Source: Oceanospirillaceae bacterium ASP10-02a (GTDB lineage Bacteria > Pseudomonadota > Gammaproteobacteria > Pseudomonadales > Balneatricaceae). Taken from it: a stretch of DNA of 64,000 bases. Below the pieces are notes generated by a model. It was not told the origin of the DNA. It worked only from the letters and a program-made list of their open reading frames with translations, and made no database searches. Below are positions 25,948 to 35,189 of this stretch, one piece after another. The stretch is taken from the NCBI GenBank assembly GCA_905182035.1, contig CAJIZL010000018.1, forward strand, positions 22,600 to 86,599. Direction: 5' to 3'. Numbering within the stretch: position 1 is the stretch's first letter; each line of letters starts with the position of its first letter. Position numbers and translations under genes: made by a program.

Positions 25948-27309
25948 TCAATAATGATCTTCTTCTGATGCTTCGTCGGTGTCTGGAATGGCGGTTTCTG
26001 GTCCAGCCATAGGTGCTTGGGACCATTCGTCGCTGTCGTCCAACTGCTCTAACTCGTCTTCTTCTAATGCCACAGCATAGTCTTGCGCATCTGGCGCTGC
26101 AAAAGCGGCAATAGGCGTACCAATCACACCAGCAGCTAACATTGGCGACTGCTCTTCCACGTCTTCTGGGGTAACCTCACGGTAGCGCATGCTGTTTAAT
26201 ACCGCTAAGGAAATTGCTACAAAAGCTATTGCTATACCAATAAAATAAACATCTGGGCCAAAGCTGGACATAGCAAAAGCCACCAAAATCGGACCAATAC
26301 TCAAACCGATGCCGCCAGCCATAAACATGGCGCCACTGGCAGAGACAATTTGCTCTGGAGACAATCGATCGCTGGCGTAGGCAATACACAAGGAATACAT
26401 GGGCATAACCGAGCCACCTAAAACAACAATGAGTGGAATATAGCTACTACTAGTGGTATCCCATGCGGATGCCAATGAACATAAAATCACCGCAACCAAG
26501 GAAGTAATGAGCATTACACCACGACGACCATACTTGTCAGACAACCTTCCAATAGGCCATTGCAATAAGAAACCACCCCATAAGAAAGAGGCCATAAACA
26601 ACGCCAGTAAACTATTGTCAAAACCTTTTTGCAAACCGTACACAGCGCCCAGGCTAAATGCTGTACCGTGAGCTGCGCCTGTTAAGGCGTTACTTATTAC
26701 TGCCAAGGGCGAGACTTTATACAAGGCGAAAATAGACATACTTACACCCTGATCAAAAGCCGGCGCAGGCCGAGCTGTAAGCAGTATAGGTACTAATGCA
26801 AACGAGATGATGACGGAGATAAGAATAAACAGTTCGGTGCTGGCTGGGTCTGCCACGTTCAGCAAAAACTGGCCACTGCCCATACCTAAAGTGATTACTA
26901 CCATATAGACAGACAATATGGCACCACGATTTTCGTTACTGGCTCTGTCATTTAACCAGCTTTCCGAGACTACAAACAAACCAGAAAAACAGATGCCAGT
27001 GACAAAACGCATCAAACTCCATGTGTATGGGTTGATGTAAATACTGTGCAACAGAATGGCGATGGAAGCCGTTGAGGCTAAGGCGGCAAAGACTCTTATG
27101 TGTCCTACCCTAGACACCAATTTGGGTGTGAGAATACTACCTACCAGCATACCCGAAAAATAAAACGACATCACCACACCAGTGGTAAATACGTCGAACC
27201 CTTCTAAGCTAGCACGTACACCCAGTAGCGTACCCTGCAGGCCATTGCCTAGCATGATAAAACCGATGCCCAGTAGCAGGGCCCAACTGGCTTTTATTTC
27301 TTGCAACAT
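25948..27309 (-). CDS. MFS transporter (YcaD-like)
   Basis: A 453-residue twelve-helix major facilitator. Family markers are the loop after helix 2 (LTPKLVSRVGHIRVFA), GICFSGLFVVSESWLNDRA with the ESW motif typical of YcaD-like carriers, and the mid-protein LQWPIGRLSDKYGRRGVML, a classic MFS signature. The last about 60 residues form an acidic, proline-rich soluble tail (AVALEEDELEQLDDSDEW), unusual in length. I use the ATG at 27309, preceded by GGTGGAG; the ATG at 27327 is an alternative. It lies 126 bases downstream of the sequence upstream of avtA's stop, on the same strand order. Substrate unknown. Confidence 0.82.
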   Translation of the reverse strand: MLQEIKASWALLLGIGFIMLGNGLQGTLLGVRASLEGFDVFTTGVVMSFYFSGMLVGSILTPKLVSRVGHIRVFAALASTASIAILLHSIYINPYTWSLMRFVTGICFSGLFVVSESWLNDRASNENRGAILSVYMVVITLGMGSGQFLLNVADPASTELFILISVIISFALVPILLTARPAPAFDQGVSMSIFALYKVSPLAVISNALTGAAHGTAFSLGAVYGLQKGFDNSLLALFMASFLWGGFLLQWPIGRLSDKYGRRGVMLITSLVAVILCSLASAWDTTSSSYIPLIVVLGGSVMPMYSLCIAYASDRLSPEQIVSASGAMFMAGGIGLSIGPILVAFAMSSFGPDVYFIGIAIAFVAISLAVLNSMRYREVTPEDVEEQSPMLAAGVIGTPIAAFAAPDAQDYAVALEEDELEQLDDSDEWSQAPMAGPETAIPDTDEASEEDHY

Positions 27310-27453
27310 GGTGCGTATCTCCACCATAAGTGCTTACCTTTATGGCGCCACAATACTGCTTTTTTTAGGTCTTGAATAGAGCAAAAAGCACGATTAAGTA
27401 AAAATATGAAAAATATTTATCCAAGCATGTGGAACCCCGTACTTGTTAAAATA

Positions 27454-28713
27454 TTAACCTAGGTAAGCCTTGCGAACTTGTTGAGCAATAACCCGCAAAC
27501 CTTTAGCAATCCGCTCTGGGGTTTGAGCGGCATAATTGATACGAATACATTCGTGTTGGTGTTGCCAATCATCGGTAATGCCCACAAAGAAATTATGCCC
27601 AGAAACCACAACCACACCCTGCGCTTTTAACCGCTCATACAGCTCTTGGCTGGTGATAGGCATGTCTTTAAACCACAGCCAAAGGAACATAGCACCTTCT
27701 GGTTTGTGCATGGCATATGGGATTGCAGGGTCCATTACTTCATGCAAGGTGTTTTGCGCAAACGCCAATTGCGCTTCATAAGCAGGACGCACTACCTTTT
27801 GGCTTAAATCAATTATCTCACCCGAAGCAATCAAGTCTGTGGTCAGCGCTGCACCAAAGCTACCACTGGCTAAATTAATAATGGCATTAATATCTGCAAT
27901 GGTCTGAATTGTTTCTTCATTAGCCACGACAATTCCCGTGCGAGCACCTGGCAAGCCAAATTTAGATAAGCTCAAACATACAATAGTGTTGTCATTCCAA
28001 AAAGGAGTGGCCGGTGTGTAAATTAAGCCTGGAAAGGGAATACCGTAAGCACCATCGATTATTAATGGCACCTTATTGGTTTTCGCCAAGGCATCTAACT
28101 GCTCTACTTCATCATCGGTAATAACATTACCTGTGGGATTAGTGGGCCTAGACACACATATTGCGCCAGTATTTGGCCCTACGTGTAAATCATCAAATTT
28201 TACCCGATATTTGAACTGACGTTGCTCTAATTCCTCAATATGAGGATGAGCAGCAGTAAATAAACTGCTACCAATGCCAGCGTCTGCATAGCCAATGTAC
28301 TCTGGCGCCATAGGCAACTGAATTTGTTTCGTGCTGCCATCTTCAAACTCACCTGCTAGCATGTTGAATAACATAAAAAATGCAGACTGGCTGCCATTAG
28401 TGAGGGCTATATTATGGCGCGTAACGGGCCAACCAAGCTTCTTGCTAAATAGCTTGGCTAAGGCATCAATTAATGCCGCATTACCTTGAGCAGGGTCATA
28501 ACTACCAAGAAGCTGCCTAACGGCAACAGGATCATTCGCAAGTTTTTGTAGACGTTGCTGCATAATGGCTTCTATTTCTGGGATATTAGCAGGATTCCCG
28601 CCTCCCATCATAATCATGTCACGCCCGCTTGAGAGTGCGTTAGTAATATCATCCATTAATACAGTAATGCCAGCATCACCACTAAATTTTTGACCAAAAG
28701 AAGATAATTTCAA
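27454..28713 (-). CDS. avtA: Valine--pyruvate aminotransferase
   Basis: A 419-residue PLP aminotransferase (fold type I) that interconverts valine plus pyruvate with 2-oxoisovalerate plus alanine. It follows E. coli AvtA nearly end to end: IMMGGGNPANIPEI, NIALTNGSQSAFF, APEYIGYADAG, CVSRPTNPTGNVITD, the PLP lysine in CLSLSKFGLPGART, and KPEGAMFLWLWFKDMPIT. The start is a TTG at 28713 with GGAAATGAAC upstream; an ATG at 28720 is out of frame. The gene is monocistronic in appearance, on the same strand as the GNAT gene upstream and the MFS gene downstream. Confidence 0.93.
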   Translation of the reverse strand: MKLSSFGQKFSGDAGITVLMDDITNALSSGRDMIMMGGGNPANIPEIEAIMQQRLQKLANDPVAVRQLLGSYDPAQGNAALIDALAKLFSKKLGWPVTRHNIALTNGSQSAFFMLFNMLAGEFEDGSTKQIQLPMAPEYIGYADAGIGSSLFTAAHPHIEELEQRQFKYRVKFDDLHVGPNTGAICVSRPTNPTGNVITDDEVEQLDALAKTNKVPLIIDGAYGIPFPGLIYTPATPFWNDNTIVCLSLSKFGLPGARTGIVVANEETIQTIADINAIINLASGSFGAALTTDLIASGEIIDLSQKVVRPAYEAQLAFAQNTLHEVMDPAIPYAMHKPEGAMFLWLWFKDMPITSQELYERLKAQGVVVVSGHNFFVGITDDWQHQHECIRINYAAQTPERIAKGLRVIAQQVRKAYLG

Positions 28714-28821
28714 AGTTCATTTCCAGGTAAAATGAGGTTCAAACAAAGCCACGGATCTCATGTCTTCATTACATCGGTAAAGCCACCAAATTATACTTGA
28801 TGCTTCATCATCACGGGCATA

Positions 28822-29316
28822 CTACAGGTATTTTTGCCAAAACTCTGCTTTACCTGCTCCCTCAGCAAGCTCATAGACTTTAAACCCAAACTTGTTATAC
28901 GAAGCCTTAGCAATGTCATTATTACCAAGCACTTCCAGCGTCACTTTGCAGGCATTTCTGGTGCGGGCGTAATCCTCTACTGCTTGTAATAAAGCTGTAC
29001 TAATGCCCATGCCCCTATATTCCTTCTGCACTCCTAGGTCATGGATATTAACCAATGGCATGGCCGCAAAGGTGGAATAACCCCAAAGGCAGTTAGTCAT
29101 ACCTGCGCATTCGTCCCCTACCCAAGCTAAAAAACTAAAATTCTGCTGCTGTTGCGGCAAGTCCGTTAATAAGCGTTGCTTAACCTCTTCTGGCAAATCC
29201 TCACCACCACCCATATCATCCATGGCATAGGCACCAAGTTGTTGTATTAATAAGGCCATTTGTTGAGGGTCTTGGTAATCAACCAGGGTAATTGAAACAG
29301 CTTTTTTATCTAACAT
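28822..29316 (-). CDS. GNAT family N-acetyltransferase
   Basis: A 164-residue acetyltransferase-fold protein. The acetyl-CoA-binding motif A is HDLGVQKEYRGMGISTALLQ (about residues 97-116), followed by LEVLGNNDIAKASYNKFGFK, the usual motif B helix. The substrate is unknown. I start at the ATG at 29316, which has GGAAAG upstream; an ATG at 29340 is in frame and gives eight more residues. It is divergent from cysD with about 170 bases between, and upstream of avtA on the same strand. Confidence 0.85.
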   Translation of the reverse strand: MLDKKAVSITLVDYQDPQQMALLIQQLGAYAMDDMGGGEDLPEEVKQRLLTDLPQQQQNFSFLAWVGDECAGMTNCLWGYSTFAAMPLVNIHDLGVQKEYRGMGISTALLQAVEDYARTRNACKVTLEVLGNNDIAKASYNKFGFKVYELAEGAGKAEFWQKYL

Positions 29317-29381
29317 AGGTTCTTTCCAAGGTGGTGGCATTAGCTTTATTATAACTAAATGGAATAACGATTAAGTTTTTT

Positions 29382-29407
29382 ATTACTTTTTATTTTAAAA
29401 AAGTAAT
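29382..29407. repeat. AT-rich inverted repeat in the cysD promoter region
   Basis: ATTACTTTTT (29382-29391) and AAAAAGTAAT (29398-29407) form a perfect 10-bp inverted repeat with a 6-base spacer, about 80 bases before cysD. It may be an operator, for instance for a CysB-type activator whose sites are AT-rich and poorly conserved, or a promoter-proximal structure. Function not established. Confidence 0.35.
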
Positions 29408-29484
29408 GGCATACTGCCCCCAATCAATGGCACCAATTGATTAATTCAAATGGGTCCAATTCACTTTAACGGGAGCGTAATGCC

Positions 29485-30402
29485 ATGAGCAACATTTCTG
29501 AGACTCGTCTCAGCCACCTCAAACAACTGGAAGCCGAAAGTATCCACATCATGCGTGAAGTTGTGGCCGAGTTCAACAACCCAATCATGCTTTACTCAAT
29601 CGGTAAGGACTCTTCAGTGATGTTACACCTTGCTAAAAAAGCTTTTTACCCAGCACCTCCACCATTTAAATTGTTACACGTAGATACCACGTGGAAATTT
29701 AAAGACATGATTAAATTTCGTGAAAAGGCCGTGGCGGAATCAGGTATGGAACTCATCACCCACATCAACCCAGACGGTTTGGCCATGGGCATCAGCCCTT
29801 TCACTCATGGCTCAAAAATCCATACAGACGTGATGAAAACCCAAGGCTTAAAACAAGCTTTAGATCACTACGGATTTGATGCGGCCTTTGGTGGCGCCCG
29901 TCGTGACGAAGAGGGTTCTCGTGCTAAGGAGCGTATATTTTCCTTCCGTTCTAAAGAACATCGCTGGGACCCAAAGAACCAACGTCCAGAATTATGGAAC
30001 CTGTTCAATACTCGAATTAACAAGGGCGAAAGCATTCGTGTTTTCCCTATCTCTAACTGGACTGAACTAGACATTTGGCAATACATTTACATGGAACAAA
30101 TTGACATTGTGCCTTTGTACTTTGCCGCTAAACGCCCAGTCGTAAAACGCGACGGCATTGATATCATGGTGGATGATGATCGCATGCCCATTGCCGCCAA
30201 TGAAACTGTAGAAGAGAAATCTGTGCGCTTTAGAACCCTCGGTTGTTATCCACTCACTGGGGCTATTGAATCTACCGCCAACACCTTGCCAGGGATCATT
30301 CAAGAAATGTTACTTGCCAAAACTTCAGAACGCCAAGGTCGCCTTATTGATGCCGACCAAGCTGGATCCATGGAACTTAAAAAAGCGGAGGGCTACTTCT
30401 AA
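29485..30402 (+). CDS. cysD: Sulfate adenylyltransferase subunit 2
   Basis: A 305-residue catalytic subunit of ATP sulfurylase, which forms adenosine 5'-phosphosulfate (APS) from sulfate and ATP. The PP-loop is in [20 protein letters not shown] (residues about 35-54). Other hallmarks are [32 protein letters not shown] and [13 protein letters not shown]. Length and order match E. coli CysD (302 residues). The start has GGGAG nine bases upstream. Its stop overlaps the next start as TAATG, so it is translationally coupled to the cysN-cysH fusion; together they form the first assimilatory sulfate steps. Confidence 0.96.
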   Translation: MSNISETRLSHLKQLEAESIHIMREVVAEFNNPIMLYSIGKDSSVMLHLAKKAFYPAPPPFKLLHVDTTWKFKDMIKFREKAVAESGMELITHINPDGLAMGISPFTHGSKIHTDVMKTQGLKQALDHYGFDAAFGGARRDEEGSRAKERIFSFRSKEHRWDPKNQRPELWNLFNTRINKGESIRVFPISNWTELDIWQYIYMEQIDIVPLYFAAKRPVVKRDGIDIMVDDDRMPIAANETVEEKSVRFRTLGCYPLTGAIESTANTLPGIIQEMLLAKTSERQGRLIDADQAGSMELKKAEGYF

Positions 30403-32396
30403 TGAGCCACCAAAGCCAACTTATTAAACAAAACATCCATAGCTACCTGCAGCAACATGAACACAAAAGCCTGCTGCGTCTGCTCACCTGTGGCAGTGTA
30501 GACGATGGAAAATCCACCCTCATTGGACGTTTATTACATGACAGCAAACTGGTTTATGAAGACCAGCTTGCGGCCGTTAAACAAGCCTCTCTCTCTGGCC
30601 AAGGCAACCAAGACAGCGGTCAATTAGACTTAGCTTTACTTGTTGATGGCCTGCAAGCAGAACGTGAACAAGGCATCACCATAGACGTAGCTTATCGATA
30701 CTTCTCAACCAGTAAACGTAAGTTCATCATTGCCGACACCCCTGGGCACGAACAATACACCCGCAACATGGCTACCGGTGCATCAAACTGCGATCTAGCC
30801 ATCATTCTAGTGGATGCTCGTAAAGGCTTACTCACCCAAACTCGTCGTCACAGCTTTATTGTGTCTTTATTAGGCATTAAACACATAGTGGTGGCAGTTA
30901 ATAAAATGGATTTAATGGATTACAATCAAAACGTATTCGAACAAATCCAGCAAGACTACCAAACTTTTGCTCAAAACTTAGATTTGCCAAATATTCACTT
31001 TATACCTGTATCTGCCCTTACAGGAGATAACGTAGTGGATGAAAGCCCACAAATGCCATGGTATCAAGGACCATCGTTACTACATTTATTGGAAGACCTA
31101 AACACACAAACAGACGTCTCCCAGGGTGATTGGCAATTACCCGTGCAATACGTTAACCGACCTAACGCCAATTTTAGAGGTTATTGCGGCACTATTGCTG
31201 CTGGCAGCGTAAAGCCTGGCGATGAAGTTCGAGTGCTACCATCAGGCCAAACTAGCACCATAGCAAGTATTGTTACAGCTGATGGTGATTTGAAACAAGC
31301 CTTTGCACCAATGGCTATTACCGTCACCTTAACCCATGAAATTGATATTTCCCGCGGTGATACCTTGGTGCATGCAAACAATGCAACACATACGGTCAGC
31401 TCTCAGCAGATCACAGCCAACCTAGTATGGATGGATCAACAGACACTAAACCTAAGCCGTGACTATGAGTTAAAACTTGGCAGTAAACGCATTAACGCAC
31501 GGGTTAAAAAAATCAACTACAAAGTCAACGTCAACACCCTAGAACGGAGTTCTGCTAACACTCTAGAGTTAAATGAAATTGGCCTAGTAGAACTACACTT
31601 AGATGCGCCTATTCCAGCTTCTGAATTCAAACACAGCAAAGGCTTAGGGTCATTTATCTTAATTGATAAGATCAGCCATGCTACAGCTGCTGCTGGTATG
31701 ATTTCAGAACTTAAAGTAGTGTCCACCACTGCGGCAAATGATAATTTAGCCACCCTAAATCTACCAAGAGCTAATCAGCAACTTGACTCAGCAAGTGCAG
31801 AAGAGGTAGTAAAATGGGCTCTAGGACTGGGTGGAAAGACCTTAGTCACGACCAACTTTGGCCCTCAAGAAGCTGTGTTATTGCACATGGTAAACCAAGT
31901 TTCTGCAGACACTCAAGTGCTGTGGATAGACTCTGGTTACAACATGCCGCAAACCTACGCGTATGCAGAGCAAGTTATTAACCAGCTAAATTTAAATCTA
32001 GTGGTGTACACACCAGCTGTAAGTGCAGCAAGGCGCGATGCCGTCATGGGCGGTATTCCTACCACCGACGAGCCAGCCCACGTCGAGTTTACTGAACAGT
32101 TTAAGCTAGAACCCTTCAAACGCGCCATGGCGGAAATTGCACCTGAAGTGTGGCTCACCGCCTTGCGCCGTGAACAAAGCCAGTTGCGCCAGCAAATGGA
32201 CACAGTAGCTCATGGCCCTAGCGGCACCATTAAGGTGTCACCGTTATTGGATTGGAGTTTGGAAGATATGCAGGCTTATTTAACTAAGCACGGCTTGCCC
32301 GATGAGACGCGCTACTTTGACCCCACCAAGGCCGAGGCTGGACGTGAATGTGGGTTACATACACTAGTGGGGGATACGCCAAAAAAAGTTAACTAA
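30402..32396 (+). CDS. cysN: CysN-CysH fusion: sulfate adenylyltransferase GTPase subunit joined to a PAPS/APS reductase domain
   Basis: A 664-residue fusion. Residues 1 to about 440 are a complete CysN GTPase that drives APS synthesis with Cys[18 protein letters not shown] (P-loop), [25 protein letters not shown], then EF-Tu-like beta-barrel domains. Residues about 464-664 are a CysH-type reductase: [45 protein letters not shown] and the catalytic ECGLH motif (C650) near the C-terminus. C650 is the only cysteine in this domain, so the paired cysteines of cluster-bearing APS reductases are absent, as in PAPS reductases. The segment just before ECGLH is about 25 residues shorter than in E. coli CysH. 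The usual CysN fusion partner is APS kinase (CysC), which is not in this window. The frame is continuous, so this is not an assembly of two genes. Confidence 0.9.
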   Translation: MSHQSQLIKQNIHSYLQQHEHKSLLRLLTCGSVDDGKSTLIGRLLHDSKLVYEDQLAAVKQASLSGQGNQDSGQLDLALLVDGLQAEREQGITIDVAYRYFSTSKRKFIIADTPGHEQYTRNMATGASNCDLAIILVDARKGLLTQTRRHSFIVSLLGIKHIVVAVNKMDLMDYNQNVFEQIQQDYQTFAQNLDLPNIHFIPVSALTGDNVVDESPQMPWYQGPSLLHLLEDLNTQTDVSQGDWQLPVQYVNRPNANFRGYCGTIAAGSVKPGDEVRVLPSGQTSTIASIVTADGDLKQAFAPMAITVTLTHEIDISRGDTLVHANNATHTVSSQQITANLVWMDQQTLNLSRDYELKLGSKRINARVKKINYKVNVNTLERSSANTLELNEIGLVELHLDAPIPASEFKHSKGLGSFILIDKISHATAAAGMISELKVVSTTAANDNLATLNLPRANQQLDSASAEEVVKWALGLGGKTLVTTNFGPQEAVLLHMVNQVSADTQVLWIDSGYNMPQTYAYAEQVINQLNLNLVVYTPAVSAARRDAVMGGIPTTDEPAHVEFTEQFKLEPFKRAMAEIAPEVWLTALRREQSQLRQQMDTVAHGPSGTIKVSPLLDWSLEDMQAYLTKHGLPDETRYFDPTKAEAGRECGLHTLVGDTPKKVN

Positions 32397-32400
32397 GTGA

Positions 32401-32459
32401 AGGCAGAATTGCCTCTGGCTTTTTATGGTTCTTGATAAGCTCATGCTTATCGAGAACCA
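32401..32459. terminator. Two consecutive hairpins after cysD-cysNH
   Basis: AGGCA-GAAT-TGCCT (32401-32414) is followed by CTGGCTTTTT, a plausible intrinsic terminator just after the cysNH stop. Immediately beyond, a 15-bp stem with one wobble pair and a TCAT loop spans 32426-32459 and ends four bases from the stop of the convergent YCII-domain gene. The second hairpin lacks a T-tract on either side. Confidence 0.5.
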
Positions 32460-32462
32460 CTC

Positions 32463-32780
32463 CTACGATGGCATATGTACCAGTTCAGACACCTCTAGGC
32501 TGCCACCAATGTCTAGGAACGGACATGACTTAGTAACTACTACGGCAGCTTCAATAGAATCTGCTTCGATGATGGTGAAGCCAGACATTTTAGTACCTGT
32601 GCCCATAGAAACACTGCCGTCTGGAGATACATGATGTGTGTCTTTTAGTGGGTTCATTCCACTAATAACAGCCTCTCCCAAACCATTAATCCACTGCATG
32701 TATTTAGCAAAATGGGCTCGGCCTTCGTCTGGCGTTGCTGGTTGGTTGCCACCTAAATAAGTGATTATGAATTGTGTCAT
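32463..32780 (-). CDS. YCII-related domain protein
   Basis: A 105-residue protein of the YCII/DGPF superfamily: MTQFIITYLGG at the start, then HFAKYMQWINGLGEAVISG, SGFTIIEADSIEAAVVVTKS and the closing CPFLDIGGSLEVSEL. These small ferredoxin-like-fold proteins are often dimeric; some are hydrolases or partners of sigma factors, but most have no known role. No ECF sigma factor is nearby. It is monocistronic and divergent from the flavodoxin-like gene at 32879. Confidence 0.8.
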   Translation of the reverse strand: MTQFIITYLGGNQPATPDEGRAHFAKYMQWINGLGEAVISGMNPLKDTHHVSPDGSVSMGTGTKMSGFTIIEADSIEAAVVVTKSCPFLDIGGSLEVSELVHMPS

Positions 32781-32878
32781 GATTGAAAATCCAGATTGTT
32801 GGGTGATTATTAAGTCTAGTTCTGTAGTCTAGCAGATACCTATATTCAGTGCATATCTAGGTCTGCTAGACTGGATCA

Positions 32879-33343
32879 ATGCACAAAAAACTACTTATCG
32901 TTGCCCACCAACCCTCTGCCAATACCCAGCAGATGCTTGACGCCTGCGTTGCAGGCAGCACTGCGGCAGAAGCCGAAAACGTTTCGATATCAATTGTGGC
33001 GCCTTTGGATTGCCAACCGCATCAATTATTAGCTGCTGACGCCGTGATTATTCTCACCACCGAAAACCTTGGCTATATGGCGGGAGCCACTAAAGATTGG
33101 TTTGATCGTGTTTATTATCCAGTACTGGAGCTAAAGCAAGGCCTGCCTTATGCTTTGGTGATTCGAGCAGGCTCAGATGGCACAGGCACCCAGCGAGCCG
33201 TCGAATCTATCTGTACTGGCTTACATTGGAATTTGGCGCAGCCTGTGTTGGTGTGCAAGGGGCAATGGCAGGACGAGTTTACTCATCAGTGTTTTGAGAT
33301 AGGCCAATATATGACAGCCGGTTTGGATTTAGGCATGCTTTAA
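32879..33343 (+). CDS. Flavodoxin-fold protein, NAD(P)H:FMN reductase-like
   Basis: A 154-residue protein with a flavodoxin-like fold: the strand-loop KKLLIVAHQPSANTQQM (phosphate-binding loop), ADAVIILTTENLGYMAGATK (flavin-contacting 60s-type loop) and DWFDRVYYPVLE. It resembles short flavodoxin-like oxidoreductases of unknown substrate. The phosphate loop lacks the serine/threonine-rich pattern of electron-carrier flavodoxins, so an enzyme role is more likely. It stands alone, ending at a strong bidirectional terminator. Confidence 0.72.
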   Translation: MHKKLLIVAHQPSANTQQMLDACVAGSTAAEAENVSISIVAPLDCQPHQLLAADAVIILTTENLGYMAGATKDWFDRVYYPVLELKQGLPYALVIRAGSDGTGTQRAVESICTGLHWNLAQPVLVCKGQWQDEFTHQCFEIGQYMTAGLDLGML

Positions 33344-33367
33344 TTCTAAGCATTCATTCTAGCCATT

Positions 33368-33393
33368 AAAAAGCCCGCTTTGCGGGCTTTTTT
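33368..33393. terminator. Bidirectional intrinsic terminator
   Basis: AAAAAGCCCGC-TTT-GCGGGCTTTTTT: a 9-bp or longer GC-rich stem with a three-base loop, flanked by A-tract and T-tract, so it terminates both the flavodoxin-like gene (plus strand) and the class V aminotransferase gene (minus strand). Confidence 0.93.
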
Positions 33394-33426
33394 GGATTGC
33401 TTCACTTGGTTTGCAAAGGCAAACTA

Positions 33427-34554
33427 TTAAAGAACTTGGCTTAGGGCCTCATCCAATGTAGCTACAGAGCGCTCTACGTTATGCAGCTTGTCTAGGCCAA
33501 AGAGGCCTAAACGGAAGGTCCGAAAACCTTCTGGTTCGTCACACATTAGTGGCACACCAGCGGCAATTTGAATGCCTAAGGCAGCAAATTTACTGCCGTT
33601 TTGGATTGCGGTGTCTTCGGTATAGCTAACTACAACGCCTGGAGCACCAAAACCTTCAGCAGCTACGCTCTTAATACCCTTAGAGGTCAACAAAGCACGT
33701 ACTGCGTCACCCAGTTCTTGCTGCTCTGCCTTTACCTTATCAAAGCCATAATCTTCAGTCTCGCGCATCACAGCAGCAAAAGAAGCGATCGAGTCTGTGG
33801 GCATGGTAGCGTGGTAGGCATGGCCGCCGTTTTCGTAGGCTGCCATAATGTCGCGCCATTTTTTAAGGTCGCAAGCAAAGCTGGTGCTAGTTGAAGCTTC
33901 AAGAGCGGCAACGCCCTGCTCGCCCATCATCACTAGGCCACAACAAGGTGAACCGCTCCAGCCCTTCTGAGGGGCGCTCACTAAAACGTCTACGCCCATG
34001 GCTTTCATATCTACCCACAAACAACCAGAAGCAATACAATCTAATACAAAAATACCACCCACAGCATGCACTGCATCGGTGACTGCTTTAATGTAATCGT
34101 TTGGCAAGATAATGCCTGCCGAGGTTTCAACATGAGGAGCAAAAACAACAGCTGGCTTTTCGCTGGCAATGGTTGCTAAGACTTCTTCAATAGGTGCTGG
34201 AGAAAATGCTTCTTGATCACCTGCTTTTGCTTGGCGTGCTTTGAGCACGGTAGAGCTTGAAGAGATATTGCCCATTTCTAAAATTTGAGTCCAACGGAAA
34301 CTAAAGAAACCGTTGCGAATGATTAAGGTCTTTTTACCAGTAGCAAACTGACGAGCTACGGCTTCCATCCCAAATGTGCCAGAACCTGGCACGATCGCCA
34401 CTTGGTCCGCAGTGTAAACACCCTTTAGCGTACTAGAAATATAGCGCATGTCACCTTGAAAAGACTGAGACATATGATTAAGGGCACGATCGGTATAAAC
34501 CACCGAGTATTCTAACAATCCAGTTGGATCTATATTGGGTAATAAGCCAGCCAT
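33427..34554 (-). CDS. Class V aminotransferase (alanine/serine--glyoxylate or --pyruvate type)
   Basis: A 375-residue PLP enzyme of fold type I, class V. The active-site lysine is in VSAPQKGWSGSPCCGLV, the PLP aspartate in GGIFVLDCIASG, and the early substrate loop is VPGSGTFGMEAVARQ. Class V members of this size transaminate alanine, serine or aspartate with glyoxylate or pyruvate. The ATG at 34554 has GGAGG upstream. It lies 110 bases below the end of soxG on the same strand, with a terminator-like hairpin between, so it is probably a separate unit. Handling of glycine or serine produced from sarcosine is a reasonable but unproven link. Confidence 0.83.
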   Translation of the reverse strand: MAGLLPNIDPTGLLEYSVVYTDRALNHMSQSFQGDMRYISSTLKGVYTADQVAIVPGSGTFGMEAVARQFATGKKTLIIRNGFFSFRWTQILEMGNISSSSTVLKARQAKAGDQEAFSPAPIEEVLATIASEKPAVVFAPHVETSAGIILPNDYIKAVTDAVHAVGGIFVLDCIASGCLWVDMKAMGVDVLVSAPQKGWSGSPCCGLVMMGEQGVAALEASTSTSFACDLKKWRDIMAAYENGGHAYHATMPTDSIASFAAVMRETEDYGFDKVKAEQQELGDAVRALLTSKGIKSVAAEGFGAPGVVVSYTEDTAIQNGSKFAALGIQIAAGVPLMCDEPEGFRTFRLGLFGLDKLHNVERSVATLDEALSQVL

Positions 34555-34619
34555 GAGGCCTCCTAGAGTTTGTTCAAGACTTTGGATCTTGGCACAGATG
34601 CCAAGGCCCGTAAATAAGA

Positions 34620-34646
34620 AGCCAGCAATAGCGACTATTACTGGCT
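34620..34646 (-). terminator. Terminator after soxG
   Basis: On the minus strand AGCCAGTAATAG-TCG-CTATTGCTGGCT forms a 12-bp stem with one mismatch and a three-base loop, followed by TCTTATTT. It lies 19 bases after the soxG stop. A second perfect 7-bp hairpin (CTTGGCA/TGCCAAG, 34588-34605) sits in the leader of the downstream aminotransferase gene. Confidence 0.65.
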
Positions 34647-34664
34647 TTAATCAGAACTTACTAT

Positions 34665-35189
34665 TTAGCGTAAGGTTTCTGCAGAATGTACCAAGAATTC
34701 CGTAAGGGATTTAGCGAACCCGCGCATTACCCAAACTTCAAACTGTGGTTGACCACTTACATCAGCGTTGCGAATAACACTCACACCAATATGATTAATG
34801 TGGCTGTGTTGAACTTCACCAATAGCAAACTGCCCTTCACCAATGTCTAGTGGTAAACCACGTGCCAACAAGGCACGGGCATCTTCACCAGTAATTAACA
34901 GCTGAGTTTTGCCGTAGGTTTGGTCCGTTGCATATACACCATCGTTATCAACTAGATCAGAACGGTTAGTAGTTAACAGATAGCGATCACGACCTGCCCA
35001 TACCAAACGTTCGTCGCCTTGCACGGTCACTTGACCCTGCGCTGGAACTGCCATACCGGTCATGGTCGCAACTTTAGTATCTACGTTTTCGCAGCCTTCA
35101 AGTTGCCAAACGTTGGTGGCAGTGACATCGATGCTAACTGCAGCGAAAGTTTGTGGCATTTCAAAATGCCCATTTAGTGCATTAGCCAT
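34665..35189 (-). CDS. soxG: Sarcosine oxidase gamma subunit
   Basis: A 174-residue subunit of heterotetrameric sarcosine oxidase, with a GcvT-like fold related to the C-terminal part of SoxA. Family features: SIDVTATNVWQLEG, WAGRDRYLLTT, TQLLITGEDARALLARGLPLD and the C-terminal GFAKSLTEFLVHSAETL. The gamma chain helps hold the complex and its folate-binding face. Its start overlaps the soxA stop, giving translational coupling. It is the last gene of the sox operon. Confidence 0.9.
   Translation of the reverse strand: MANALNGHFEMPQTFAAVSIDVTATNVWQLEGCENVDTKVATMTGMAVPAQGQVTVQGDERLVWAGRDRYLLTTNRSDLVDNDGVYATDQTYGKTQLLITGEDARALLARGLPLDIGEGQFAIGEVQHSHINHIGVSVIRNADVSGQPQFEVWVMRGFAKSLTEFLVHSAETLR

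Noticed and set aside
29341..29484. Riboswitch upstream of cysD
   Set aside because: Only a simple AT-rich inverted repeat is present; no conserved riboswitch core could be found.
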